From: Phocoenobacter atlanticus
GTDB taxonomy: Bacteria; Pseudomonadota; Gammaproteobacteria; Enterobacterales; Pasteurellaceae
Length of the DNA: 64,000 nucleotides
Direction: 5' to 3' (one strand)
NCBI RefSeq assembly: GCF_030764225.1
Contig: NZ_JASAXH010000001.1
Under the pieces are notes generated by a model. The model ran no database searches. It was not told the origin of the DNA and was given only the letters and a program-made list of their open reading frames with translations. Shown here one piece after another: positions 51,922 to 61,104 of the stretch (positions within the stretch are counted from its first letter, which is position 1; every line of letters begins with the position of its first letter). The translations under genes and the position numbers were made by a program.

Positions 51922-54900
51922 TTAAAAACTTGCGGTTAATCCTAATTTAAAGGTTCTTCCCGGTGCTGGGATCATTGAACGAGTCATAGGATCAAGATAG
52001 TAACGATCAGTTAAGTTTGTTCCCACAAACTCTAATGTTACATTTTTTGAATATTTATATTTTGCATAGGCATCCACCGTTAACACTGGTTGCCAATACA
52101 TTGGATTATTCATTCCTAAACCGCTTACAAAACCATCTTTTTGATCAATTTCATACAAGCGATTTTCATCTTTATTCTTCGCTTTGCTGTGATATAACCA
52201 ACGAGTGCCAAGCTCTAACTTACGATCAAAGAAACGTCCGCCTAAATTCGCAGTAATAGAGTATTTTGGTTGAAGTTGAGTTCTTAAATAGCCCATAGGG
52301 AAACCCGCAGTAATACAATTCGGTACTCGTTGTAAGATTGGATCTAACATATTTGCTGTATCTGCATCGCACACCTTATTTTTTAAATGATATTCAACCC
52401 CAAAATCAGCAAAATATTGTCCATTATCAAAACGACTTTGTAATTCAATACCTTCTAGAGTTCGTTTATCAAATTGTATAAAACTAAAATTGGTATCACG
52501 ATCAATGACATTTTTAGTGACGTTATGGTAATAACTTAATTTAACATCCGATTTCACCTCATTATCAAATAAATGTGATAAATCATAAGCATAACCAATT
52601 TCAATATTTTTAGCTTTTTCAGCTTTTAATGCTCGATCATAAGTTGCCACACTGCCTGCGGATGCAGAAAAACCAACCGTTGTTTCAAAAATACTTGGCA
52701 TACGGCTATATTGCATATAACGAATCCAAGCACGGGAATGATCTGTTAAAAATGCTGTAGCAGAAAATGAAGGACTAAATGCGTGAGCACGTTGTTTTTT
52801 TATTGATTTTAATTGTTCCTTTTCTTCAATTGGTCTATCCATTGAATTTGCACCAGTAATTTTATACTTTGGTTCCATTTTCCCAGTAACTAAATTTTTA
52901 ACCATTTTATTTTTTAAGGTACCATTATAGAAAGGATTATCTTCTCGATGTAAACGACCATCTTTTCTGTATTTCCAGTCAATCGTTGATGAATTACTTG
53001 AAAAAGTACCATCATCCATATTTAGTTTAGGTTTTTGCTTACCTAAATCACGATATGCACGATGAATATCAGGATCAAAGTCTGGATTCTTTCTTCTACG
53101 TCCATTTATTCTAACTTTAGGTTTAATAACTAAATAACCATTCTTACCTTTCATTGACTTATATTCATTTTGTTTTTCTGTAATTTCGTTGTATTTATCT
53201 AAATCTTCTTGAGAAAAAAGCTCTGAATAATTAAAGCGTTTTCCTTCCGTCATATAACGAGGAGAGCCATCTTCATTTTTGTATAACTTATCTTCTTTTA
53301 ATAATTTATCTAAATAATCATCATAAGACCAATATTCATTATAACGACCGCCTGCAGTTAAAATTAACCAATCTGTTGGGCGATAGTTAAAATTAGTTGT
53401 AATATCCCATTCTTGACGACGACCTAAACGAGGAGGGCTTTCCCACGTTGAGCTTGGATTTGCGGTTTCTTTTAAGTGATTACTGGTTAATTTTTCTTGT
53501 TGGAAAGAACCAGATACAGTTACACTCAGTTTATCTGTTAACTCCATTTTATTACTAATATTAAAGCCTTTTCGCGTGTTATATGCATTTACTTTTGCAG
53601 CATTAACATAACTATATTGACCATTGGTATTTGGATTTTTTTTCGCAGCCTCAGCCCCAATTTTTTTTACGCATTCCTTATCATAATCAAACTGATGATG
53701 TGGGTCACTATTAGGGTGATACCCACGAAAACACTCATTTGAAACTCTTATAAACCAGCTATCTTTTCCCCAATCTGGTTCACCTGCGGGTTCACGTGGA
53801 TTTCCACCTGAGGTATTGGTATCACTAATGGTTTTGTTATACCAAACTCCTGCTTTTAAATTAATATATGGATTATCAGGATTAAAATTATAATTTACAT
53901 TAACAGCATCTTGTTTTACATGCGCTAAAGGCCATTGTGGAACCCAACCAACAAAGCTTTTAAAATCTAAACGTGATGGCATAATCTCGCCATAATTAAT
54001 ATCAGTATGACGATAACCAAGTTTAATTCTTTGATTATCTGTTAATTTTAGTGAGCCTTTTAATAAATAAGACTTCATTTCATTGGATGTATTTGGAATT
54101 TCAGTATGCGGTTTATAAACTGAAGCGGCAAACGGTAAATTAGGCTCGATCTGAGATAATTCTCGCCCCCATTTGTCATTGATTTTCCCTTCATATTTAT
54201 GATAACCACCTTTCCCTGCTAAATAGTTTCCTTTAGAACGATAGCTATAAGCAGCTAAGAAATCATATTTATCTTCTTTAACCGCAACCGCTAAACGAAC
54301 TGCATTATCTTTAAAAAATTTACCTTTTTTCTTCGGTTCCACAAGCGTGACTGGTGAGAAATCACCAAATATATCAGGATTACCTGTTAAGCGATAATCC
54401 TCTCCCCATTGATAATCTGGTATTCTTTCTTTTACAGAATTGTTACTCGTTTCTAACTTTAATTCAGCTCCAAATTTTTCTCCTTCTTTCACAATATCAT
54501 CGACATCAATAGTTCGCATTTTAACTGCTCCACCAATACCAGACATATTGCCAGAAGCAGTAGAAGGGCCCTTTTCAACAGTAATTCCGCTAATTAAATT
54601 AGGATCAAGATAATTTCGGTTATTTGCACCATTATAGCCCCGCCACGTTGTTACGGCTTGCTCTGTACCATCAACAGTAACAGGAATTCTTCCTTGCCCT
54701 TGAATACCACGAATATTGGGGTCAACTGCACCACTGTTGCGAGCGTCACCACTATAAACACCATTAAACCCTTGGAATAAATCGGCTGGTGCAGCACCTT
54801 TATAACGCTCAACGGTTTCTTTATCGGCGTACATATTGGTAATATCACGCTGATAAACTTCATCTTTTTTTTGCTCATCAATACTTTCTGCTTTATCTGT

Positions 54901-55017
54901 AACAGTTATCGTGCCTAGTGTTGATGATTGGTTATTAAGAATATCAACAGCCTGTGCTGAAGTACTTGTTACGATAAGTACAGTCGATATAAAATTCAAA
55001 CACAAATTTTTTTTCAT
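51922..55017 (-). CDS. TonB-dependent outer-membrane receptor (hemophilin-receptor-like)
   Basis: The 1031-residue protein has a signal peptide (about 1-23, AQAVD) and a TonB box near LGTITVTDKA. The plug domain carries DLFQGFNGVYSGDARNSG, VDPNIRGIQGQGR and EKGPSTASGNMSGIGG. A large beta-barrel ends GRTFKLGLTASF. A charged loop of about 200 residues (near 540-720) is rich in Lys, Asp and Asn. The plug resembles haem/hemophilin and transferrin-type receptors. It is the first gene of the set. Candidate Fur-like sequences lie upstream. Confidence 0.9.
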   Translation of the reverse strand: MKKNLCLNFISTVLIVTSTSAQAVDILNNQSSTLGTITVTDKAESIDEQKKDEVYQRDITNMYADKETVERYKGAAPADLFQGFNGVYSGDARNSGAVDPNIRGIQGQGRIPVTVDGTEQAVTTWRGYNGANNRNYLDPNLISGITVEKGPSTASGNMSGIGGAVKMRTIDVDDIVKEGEKFGAELKLETSNNSVKERIPDYQWGEDYRLTGNPDIFGDFSPVTLVEPKKKGKFFKDNAVRLAVAVKEDKYDFLAAYSYRSKGNYLAGKGGYHKYEGKINDKWGRELSQIEPNLPFAASVYKPHTEIPNTSNEMKSYLLKGSLKLTDNQRIKLGYRHTDINYGEIMPSRLDFKSFVGWVPQWPLAHVKQDAVNVNYNFNPDNPYINLKAGVWYNKTISDTNTSGGNPREPAGEPDWGKDSWFIRVSNECFRGYHPNSDPHHQFDYDKECVKKIGAEAAKKNPNTNGQYSYVNAAKVNAYNTRKGFNISNKMELTDKLSVTVSGSFQQEKLTSNHLKETANPSSTWESPPRLGRRQEWDITTNFNYRPTDWLILTAGGRYNEYWSYDDYLDKLLKEDKLYKNEDGSPRYMTEGKRFNYSELFSQEDLDKYNEITEKQNEYKSMKGKNGYLVIKPKVRINGRRRKNPDFDPDIHRAYRDLGKQKPKLNMDDGTFSSNSSTIDWKYRKDGRLHREDNPFYNGTLKNKMVKNLVTGKMEPKYKITGANSMDRPIEEKEQLKSIKKQRAHAFSPSFSATAFLTDHSRAWIRYMQYSRMPSIFETTVGFSASAGSVATYDRALKAEKAKNIEIGYAYDLSHLFDNEVKSDVKLSYYHNVTKNVIDRDTNFSFIQFDKRTLEGIELQSRFDNGQYFADFGVEYHLKNKVCDADTANMLDPILQRVPNCITAGFPMGYLRTQLQPKYSITANLGGRFFDRKLELGTRWLYHSKAKNKDENRLYEIDQKDGFVSGLGMNNPMYWQPVLTVDAYAKYKYSKNVTLEFVGTNLTDRYYLDPMTRSMIPAPGRTFKLGLTASF

Positions 55018-55108
55018 AACATCCTCTTTGATCTCAATTTAACAGATACGCGAGATTAACGTTAATGCGAACCATTGTCAATTGCGTTGGTTGAGTTTGC
55101 TAATTATT

Positions 55109-55165
55109 TGATTGATATTTATTCTTATCAAGTATGTGATATTTGTTTATGAGAATTGATAAATA
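55109..55165. promoter_or_regulatory. Possible Fur-binding region
   Basis: TTGATTGATATTTATTCTTATC-type sequence (55109-55131, shown in part) and TATGAGAATTGATAAATAG (55147-55165) partly match the GATAATGATAATCATTATC Fur pattern. Haem- and iron-uptake genes are usual Fur targets. The matches are imperfect. Confidence 0.35.
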
Positions 55166-55400
55166 GAAATATTTTCTTTAAATAAGCTGATATCTGGTAA
55201 AAAGTAAATATTACTATAACGTGAATAATAGCAATTAGTAGAAAAATATTGGCGGAATATTAACAATATTCTTCTTTTGAATATGTGTTGGATTGTATAG
55301 ATTGGGAAACAATTAAACTAAATAAGCGGGTTAGTTATTATAAAAATACCACACAAAATTAAGATTACAAACCTAATTTAATAGTGGTTTTAATATAATA

Positions 55401-55427
55401 AAAGCAGGGGAGCCCCTGCTTTTTTTA
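55401..55427. terminator. Terminator after the TRAP-usp operon
   Basis: AAAGCAGGGG and CCCCTGCTTT form a tight 10-bp stem with a very short AG loop, and T7 follows on the plus strand. AT-rich sequence on the other side gives a U-tract for the minus-strand uspA gene. Confidence 0.78.
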
Positions 55428-55487
55428 TTGATACTAATATTTAGTGTACTATTTAGAGACACATCAATAAAATTAAAAAAAAGTATA

Positions 55488-55913
55488 TTACCGCAATAAC
55501 AACATCGGTTTTTCACTATAACGTGCCACTTTTACAGTATCAGAGCTTAATCCTTTAGAGGTTCTTTTTTTCTTAGCTAACATAATGATTAAATCAATAC
55601 TTTTATCGTGAGCAATTCGATTAACTTCTTCGTGAATTGTGCCGTGAGCAACAATATGTTGCACTTTTGCTCCTTTCGGAAAATGTTGTTTTGTAAACTC
55701 GTGTAGCATTTTATTCGCTTCTGAGATCACTGATTTATCAAAACCTTGTGGTAAAAAAGAAGAGATAAAACTTCCATCAAATGGTTCTATCACGGTTGCC
55801 ACTCGATAAATAGCATTTGGGTTATGAGCGGTGAGATCTTGTGCAGTTTTTACCATTTCTGACGCTTTTTCTATATCGCCAAGATCAATAACAATTAAAA
55901 TTTTATTATACAT
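55488..55913 (-). CDS. Universal stress protein (UspA family)
   Basis: The 141-residue protein has the Usp start MYNKILIVIDLGDIEKASEM and the C-terminal region IDLIIMLAKKKRTSKGLSSD, then VKVARYSEKPMLLLR. The typical ATP-loop GxxG-9x-G(S/T) is not clear here, so ATP binding is uncertain. It is the last gene after a TRAP transporter, 18 bases behind the permease. A Usp protein with a TRAP transporter is a known pairing (TeaD with TeaABC) and may gate transport. Confidence 0.85.
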   Translation of the reverse strand: MYNKILIVIDLGDIEKASEMVKTAQDLTAHNPNAIYRVATVIEPFDGSFISSFLPQGFDKSVISEANKMLHEFTKQHFPKGAKVQHIVAHGTIHEEVNRIAHDKSIDLIIMLAKKKRTSKGLSSDTVKVARYSEKPMLLLR

Positions 55914-55931
55914 AGTTAATCCTTGATTACT

Positions 55932-58544
55932 TTAGTTTGTTGCTACTGCGTTTTTTCTACGACGTCGTTGGTTCCAGCCCACAAATAAAGCGAGTAATAA
56001 TGCTGGAATAAACATTAGTTCTTTTGGTAGTGAAGCTTGTGGTAATTTTACGCTTAAAATTACCTGATCCCAACTTAACCCAGCTTTTTCTGCCGGTGAA
56101 CCCACATCAACCATATCCACAATCACTTTATTTTCTTGCTCTAACAATTCTAATCCTAAGGCTTTAAGACGAGTTTGTCCGTTTACATCAGGAATGTCCA
56201 ATTCTGAGAAAAATTCTATTGGTTTACCATAAGGGTTAACCCCTGCAATTTGTAGTGTTATTTTTTCACCTGCTGATGCGTTTTCAAGCTGTTGTACAAA
56301 CTGAGTTGCTTCAATTGTTTTTGTACTTGGTGAAATTTGCTCCATAAAGAGAGCTGGGCGAAATAAGATAAATGCAGATAGAATTAACGCCACTGTTTCC
56401 CATTTCTTGTTTTTTGTAATAAAGAAATTCATAGTGGCGGCTGTAAAGAGTAATATTGCGGTGGTAGATATAATAAAGACCAGTATACCTTTAGCCCAAC
56501 CTACATTAATTAATAATAAATCAGTATTAAAGATAAATAAGAACGGTAAAATGGCGGTTCTTAAGCTATAGAAAAATGCAACCAACCCTGTTTTAATCGG
56601 ATTTCCTCCTGAAACTGCCGCTGCTGCAAAGGAAGCCAGTCCAACAGGTGGGGTGACATCTGCCATAATTCCAAAATAGAACACAAATAAATGTACCGCA
56701 ATTAAAGGTACAATTAAGCCATTTTGACGCCCAACTTCTACGATAACCGTCGCCATAAGTGAGGATACCACGACATAATTTGCCGTAGTTGGTAATCCCA
56801 TTCCTAAAATTAAACTAAAGACAGCAACAAGAACCAGCATAATTAACACGCTACCCATTGAAAGAGCTTCAATGATGCCAGAAAGTTGTACTCCAAAACC
56901 AGTTAACGATACAACACCTACGATAATACCTGCTGTTGCTGTGGCAATGCCAATACCGATCATATTTCTGGCTCCAGTTTCTAAACCATCAATGAGATCT
57001 TTTACGCCTAATTTTAAAGACAGTGGGTTAAATACTTCTTTTCTGAAGAAGTTTAATAATGTTCTTTGAGTCACAAGAATAAAGCTAAGTACTAATGTTC
57101 CCCAAAATGCAGATAATCCTGGTGATAAGCGTTCAATCATTAAACACCAGATTAATACGACTACTGGCAGTAAAAAGTGTAACCCTGAATTTACGGTCGG
57201 TTTAACTGATGGCAGTTTCACAATTTTAGAAGTCGGATCATCAATTTCTAATTCTGGGAATTGTGCAACTCGGTAAATTAATCCTAAATAAGCGAGGGTT
57301 AATAATACCATTATAATCATAAAGGCAGAATTTGGTGCAATCTCTTTTATCCAACCTAATCCAAATTTAACGGCAAAATAAAGAATACAAACACTCAAGA
57401 ATGTTGCTAATACTCGTATAATGGCAACGAATAATGGACGAGCAGGATCCGTTCTTTGAAGTCCAGTTAAATTAAGTTTACACGCTTCTAAATGAACAAT
57501 ATAAACTAATGCGATATACGAAATTAATGCAGGCAAGAAAGCGTGAGTAATCAATTCACTGTATGGCATATTAACATATTCAATCATTAAAAATGCAGCC
57601 GCACCCATTACAGGTGGCATAATTTGACCATTTACAGAGGAGGCAACTTCTACAGCACCTGCTTTTTCTGATGAAAAACCGACTCGTTTCATCATTGGAA
57701 TAGTAAATGTTCCAGTAGTTACTACGTTTGCAATTGAAGATCCTGAAATTAACCCTGTTAATCCAGAGGCAACAACGGCAGCTTTTGCTGGACCGCCACG
57801 CAAATGCCCTAAGTATGCAAAAGCAGTTTTAATAAAATAGTTTCCTGCCCCCGCTTTATCAAGCAATGCACCAAATAAAACAAATAAGAAAACATATTTA
57901 GTCGATACGCCTAACGCAACACCAAATACTCCTTCTGGCGTTATCCATTGCTGATTAATAATATGGGAAAGCGTACCTGTACGATGGCTGACAATCCAGC
58001 TACTTGGGAAAAATTGCCCAAAATAGTTATAAAGTAGAAAACCTGCAGCAATAATGACTAAAGGCAGCCCTAAAGTACGGCGAGTTGCTTCAAGCAGTAA
58101 AACAATCCCCATACAACCAGCGATAATATCTTGTAAATTTGGTGCCCCAAAGCGAGTGACTAATTCTTCATAAAAGAATAAATAATAAGAACCTAAGAAT
58201 GCTCCCATTAAGGCAAACGTCCAATCTATTAAAGGAACCCTGTGCTTTGGCGAAGTAGCAAAAGCAGGAAAGGTTAAAAATCCTAAGAATAGTGCAAAAG
58301 AAAGGTGAATTGAGCGTGCTTTGGTGTCATCAATAACTACGTTTATATCAATTCCTGCTGCCCTTACCATCTCCTGTAAGGTATAAGCCAGAGGTGAGCT
58401 ATAATAAAGTTGGAATACCGACCATAAAATAGCAGTTACAATAATCAGTTTTTTAGTAAATCCATAAGGATTACGACCACCAGCATCATTAGATGCTACC
58501 ATATCTTGCAGATCGTCATAATCTACTTTATTTATTTCAGACAT
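55932..58544 (-). CDS. TRAP transporter fused permease (TAXI type)
   Basis: The permease fuses the small (DctQ-like) and large (DctM-like) membrane subunits. Starting at MSEINKVDYDD (58544) gives 870 residues. An in-frame start 117 bases earlier adds a segment unlike the family. It has many membrane helices and the DctM-type motifs SGLTGLISGSSIANVVTTGT and GMGLPTTANYVV. A C-terminal DUF3394-like extension from about residue 700 contains GSPAEKAGLSWDQVI. It acts with the TAXI binding protein upstream. The substrate is unknown. Confidence 0.92.
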   Translation of the reverse strand: MSEINKVDYDDLQDMVASNDAGGRNPYGFTKKLIIVTAILWSVFQLYYSSPLAYTLQEMVRAAGIDINVVIDDTKARSIHLSFALFLGFLTFPAFATSPKHRVPLIDWTFALMGAFLGSYYLFFYEELVTRFGAPNLQDIIAGCMGIVLLLEATRRTLGLPLVIIAAGFLLYNYFGQFFPSSWIVSHRTGTLSHIINQQWITPEGVFGVALGVSTKYVFLFVLFGALLDKAGAGNYFIKTAFAYLGHLRGGPAKAAVVASGLTGLISGSSIANVVTTGTFTIPMMKRVGFSSEKAGAVEVASSVNGQIMPPVMGAAAFLMIEYVNMPYSELITHAFLPALISYIALVYIVHLEACKLNLTGLQRTDPARPLFVAIIRVLATFLSVCILYFAVKFGLGWIKEIAPNSAFMIIMVLLTLAYLGLIYRVAQFPELEIDDPTSKIVKLPSVKPTVNSGLHFLLPVVVLIWCLMIERLSPGLSAFWGTLVLSFILVTQRTLLNFFRKEVFNPLSLKLGVKDLIDGLETGARNMIGIGIATATAGIIVGVVSLTGFGVQLSGIIEALSMGSVLIMLVLVAVFSLILGMGLPTTANYVVVSSLMATVIVEVGRQNGLIVPLIAVHLFVFYFGIMADVTPPVGLASFAAAAVSGGNPIKTGLVAFFYSLRTAILPFLFIFNTDLLLINVGWAKGILVFIISTTAILLFTAATMNFFITKNKKWETVALILSAFILFRPALFMEQISPSTKTIEATQFVQQLENASAGEKITLQIAGVNPYGKPIEFFSELDIPDVNGQTRLKALGLELLEQENKVIVDMVDVGSPAEKAGLSWDQVILSVKLPQASLPKELMFIPALLLALFVGWNQRRRRKNAVATN

Positions 58545-58689
58545 AAAATGCTTTCTCGTAAAAATCAAGTTATAAGGGGAAATGAGTACCCTCAATCTGG
58601 TTAAAGATTGAGGGGAAAGAAAATTTGTGAAATTTTCAGATAATGAGAATTTTACTCTCAATTATGATTTAATAAAACAAATAATTGAA

Positions 58690-59652
58690 TTATTTTAACC
58701 AACCACGCTCTTTATAATAGCGTACCGCACCTTCGTGAAGAGGCGCTGAAAGAGCATTTTTAATCATATCTTGCTCTTTCAAGTTTGCAAATGCTGGGTG
58801 TAAACGCTTAAAGCGGTCAAAGTTATCAAACACCGCTTTAACTACGGCATAAACACTGTCTGCATCAACATCTGTTGAAGTGACTAAAGTTGCATATACA
58901 CCAAAAGTATCTACTGGTTTATCAGAACCTTTATATAATCCACCTGGAATAGTTGCTTTCGCATAGTAAGCATTATCAGCAATTAGTTTATCAATTGCTT
59001 TACCTGTAACAGGTACTAAATGTGCATCACAAGATGCTGCCGCTTCTTTTAATGCACCATTTGGGTGTCCAACATTATAAGTGATCGCATCTAAGTTGTT
59101 ATCACACATTACAGAAGCCATTTCTGACGCCTTTAATTCTGATGCGACTTTAAATTCTTTTTCTGTCCAACCTTTGGCATCTAAAACAACTTTCATTGTT
59201 GCACGAGTACCACTACCTGGGTCTCCTACATTTACACGTTTATTTTTAAGATCATCAAATGATTGAACACCTGAATCATCACGAGCCATTACCGTAAATG
59301 GTTCTGGATGGATTGAGAATACAGCACGTAATTTATCGTTCTTTTTACCTTTGAAAGAACTTGTACCATTATAAGCGTGGAATTGCCAATCTGATTGAGC
59401 AATCCCCATTTGCATTTGATTACCTGCAATGGCATTTAAGTTTGCCACAGAACCGCCAGTTGATGGTGCATTACATTTTACATTTGTTTTTGCCGTGGTA
59501 CGGTTTACTAATTTACATACCGACTGACCGACTACATAATAAACACCTGTTTGACCACCTGTTCCGATAGTCACAAATTTTTCATCAGCTTGAACAGAAA
59601 TTGCACTCATCGCTAGTCCTGCTACTAAAGAAAATTTTAATAATTTTTTCAT
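58690..59652 (-). CDS. TRAP transporter TAXI-family substrate-binding protein
   Basis: The 320-residue periplasmic protein has a signal peptide (residues 1-22, SVQA/DE). It shows the TAXI core: TIGTGGQTGVYYVVGQSVC, APSTGGSVANLNAI, GIAQSDWQFHAYNG and NVGDPGSGTRATMKVVLDA. The family commonly binds glutamate-like or other carboxylate ligands. The ligand cannot be read here. It is the first gene of a three-gene operon with the fused permease and a universal stress protein. Confidence 0.93.
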   Translation of the reverse strand: MKKLLKFSLVAGLAMSAISVQADEKFVTIGTGGQTGVYYVVGQSVCKLVNRTTAKTNVKCNAPSTGGSVANLNAIAGNQMQMGIAQSDWQFHAYNGTSSFKGKKNDKLRAVFSIHPEPFTVMARDDSGVQSFDDLKNKRVNVGDPGSGTRATMKVVLDAKGWTEKEFKVASELKASEMASVMCDNNLDAITYNVGHPNGALKEAAASCDAHLVPVTGKAIDKLIADNAYYAKATIPGGLYKGSDKPVDTFGVYATLVTSTDVDADSVYAVVKAVFDNFDRFKRLHPAFANLKEQDMIKNALSAPLHEGAVRYYKERGWLK

Positions 59653-59859
59653 TAAATTACCCTCTGTTTTTTATTTAAAAATAATGTTGTATTATCACTT
59701 TCTGTTTTTACAAAAATATAACATTTAAATGTATACTAAAAAAGTATTTGTTTTGCAAGTAAAACAGTAAAAAGAACCATTAAATGCGTCGATAATTTTC
59801 AAAAATTAGGCTATGATCACAAAAATGAACATTTTTTGAAGAAATATTTTTAGGCTCAA

Positions 59860-60468
59860 ATGGAATATTATATACCCAAATTTGAAGTTGTTTTTGAAGA
59901 AGAAATTAAAAAAAGTCGCTTTATTACCTATATTCGTCATACAGAAGGTATTGAAGAAGCTAAGGCTTTTTTAACCGAAATGCGAACCACTTATCCTGAT
60001 GCACGCCACCACTGTTGGGCGGCTGTGGCTGGTTCACCGACAGATAGTCAACAATATGGTTTTACTGACGATGGTGAACCACAAGGCACGGCTGGAAAAC
60101 CAATGTTAAATCATCTGTTAGGCAGTGGAATGGGTGAAATTAGTGTTGTGGTAGTACGTTATTTTGGCGGCATTAAATTAGGCACAGGTGGATTAGTTCG
60201 GGCTTACGGAAACGGTGTACAGCAAGCCTTAAAGCAAGTAGAAAAAATTCGCAAAGTTTTAAGAAAATCATACCGCTTACAATGTGAATACGATCAATTT
60301 AACTCACTACAAAACCTGCTTAGCACAATGGATATTGAAATTTATGACCAACAATTTAGCGATAAAGTTGTTATAGAATTAGGTATTAATCCCACTGAAT
60401 TTGATGAAATTCAACAAGCCATTACCGAACGATTTTCTGGTCAATTAAACTTAATTGAGATGGAATAG
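59860..60468 (+). CDS. yigZ: IMPACT-family protein YigZ
   Basis: The 202-residue protein has the IMPACT/UPF0029 N-terminal domain with KKSRFITYIRHTEGIEEAKA and the signature DDGEPQGTAGKPML. The GSGMGEISVVVVRYFGGIKLGTGGLVRAYG region (read in two parts) follows, and a DUF1949-type C-terminal domain covers about 135-200. Proteins of this family are conserved and of uncertain function. It lies upstream of hslVU on the same strand. Confidence 0.92.
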   Translation: MEYYIPKFEVVFEEEIKKSRFITYIRHTEGIEEAKAFLTEMRTTYPDARHHCWAAVAGSPTDSQQYGFTDDGEPQGTAGKPMLNHLLGSGMGEISVVVVRYFGGIKLGTGGLVRAYGNGVQQALKQVEKIRKVLRKSYRLQCEYDQFNSLQNLLSTMDIEIYDQQFSDKVVIELGINPTEFDEIQQAITERFSGQLNLIEME

Positions 60469-60502
60469 CGGTTACTTTCTGATTAAAATTTACAAAATTT
60501 CT

Positions 60503-60538
60503 TCTTCCCCTTGAAATCTTAAATTTAATCACAATCTA
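60503..60538 (+). promoter_or_regulatory. Sigma-32 heat-shock promoter of hslVU
   Basis: TCTTCCCCTTGAAA (to 60516), a 13-bp spacer and CACAATCTA (60530-60538) match the sigma-32 elements TnTCnCCCTTGAA and CCCCATnTA well. It is 32 bases before the hslV start. hslVU is a heat-shock operon in relatives. Confidence 0.7.
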
Positions 60539-60570
60539 ATAAGCAGTTTTTTGAAAAATAAGGAATAACA

Positions 60571-61095
60571 ATGACAACTATTGTATGTGTACGTCGTGAT
60601 GGCAAAGTAGCGATGGGGGGCGATGGTCAAGCCACGCTCGGTAACTGTGTGGAAAAAGGCACAGTAAGAAAAGTGCGTAAAATGTATCAAGATAAAGTGA
60701 TCACAGGGTTTGCAGGTTCAACGGCAGATGCCTTTATTTTGCGTGAATTGTTTGAGCGAAAATTAGAGCTTCATCAAGGGCATTTAGTGAAATCCGCCGT
60801 AGAATTAGCCAAAGAGTGGCGTTCAGATCGTGCATTACGCCGTTTAGAAGCAATGATGATTGTCGCTAATGAAAGCGAATTTTTATTAGTTTCAGGCAGT
60901 GGCGATGTGATTGAGCCAGAAAGTGACGTATTAGCGATTGGATCTGGCGGTAATTTTGCAAAATCAGCCGCATTAGCCTTATTGCGTAATAGTGAATTAT
61001 CAGCCAAAGAGATTGTTGCGGAGTCATTAAAAGTGGCGGGCGAAATCGATATTTACAGCAACAGCAACCATATTATTGAAGAAATTGAAAAATAG
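60571..61095 (+). CDS. hslV: ATP-dependent protease subunit HslV
   Basis: HslV is the proteasome-like peptidase that works with HslU. The 174-residue protein begins MTTIVCVRRDGKVAMGGDGQ, so after removal of Met the N-terminal Thr is the nucleophile. Also typical are FAGSTADAFILRELFERKLE and IGSGGNFAKSAALAL. It is the first gene of hslVU, 9 bases before hslU. Confidence 0.97.
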   Translation: MTTIVCVRRDGKVAMGGDGQATLGNCVEKGTVRKVRKMYQDKVITGFAGSTADAFILRELFERKLELHQGHLVKSAVELAKEWRSDRALRRLEAMMIVANESEFLLVSGSGDVIEPESDVLAIGSGGNFAKSAALALLRNSELSAKEIVAESLKVAGEIDIYSNSNHIIEEIEK

Positions 61096-61104
61096 GAACA
61101 GATT

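Larger units (their letters stand above)
55018..55487. other. Intergenic region upstream of the receptor gene
   Basis: This 470-bp gene-free, AT-rich stretch holds the receptor promoter region (55018-55260), including two Fur-like sequences at 55109-55131 and 55147-55165, and the uspA-side terminator at 55401-55427. No ORF or RNA gene was recognised in the remainder. Confidence 0.75.
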
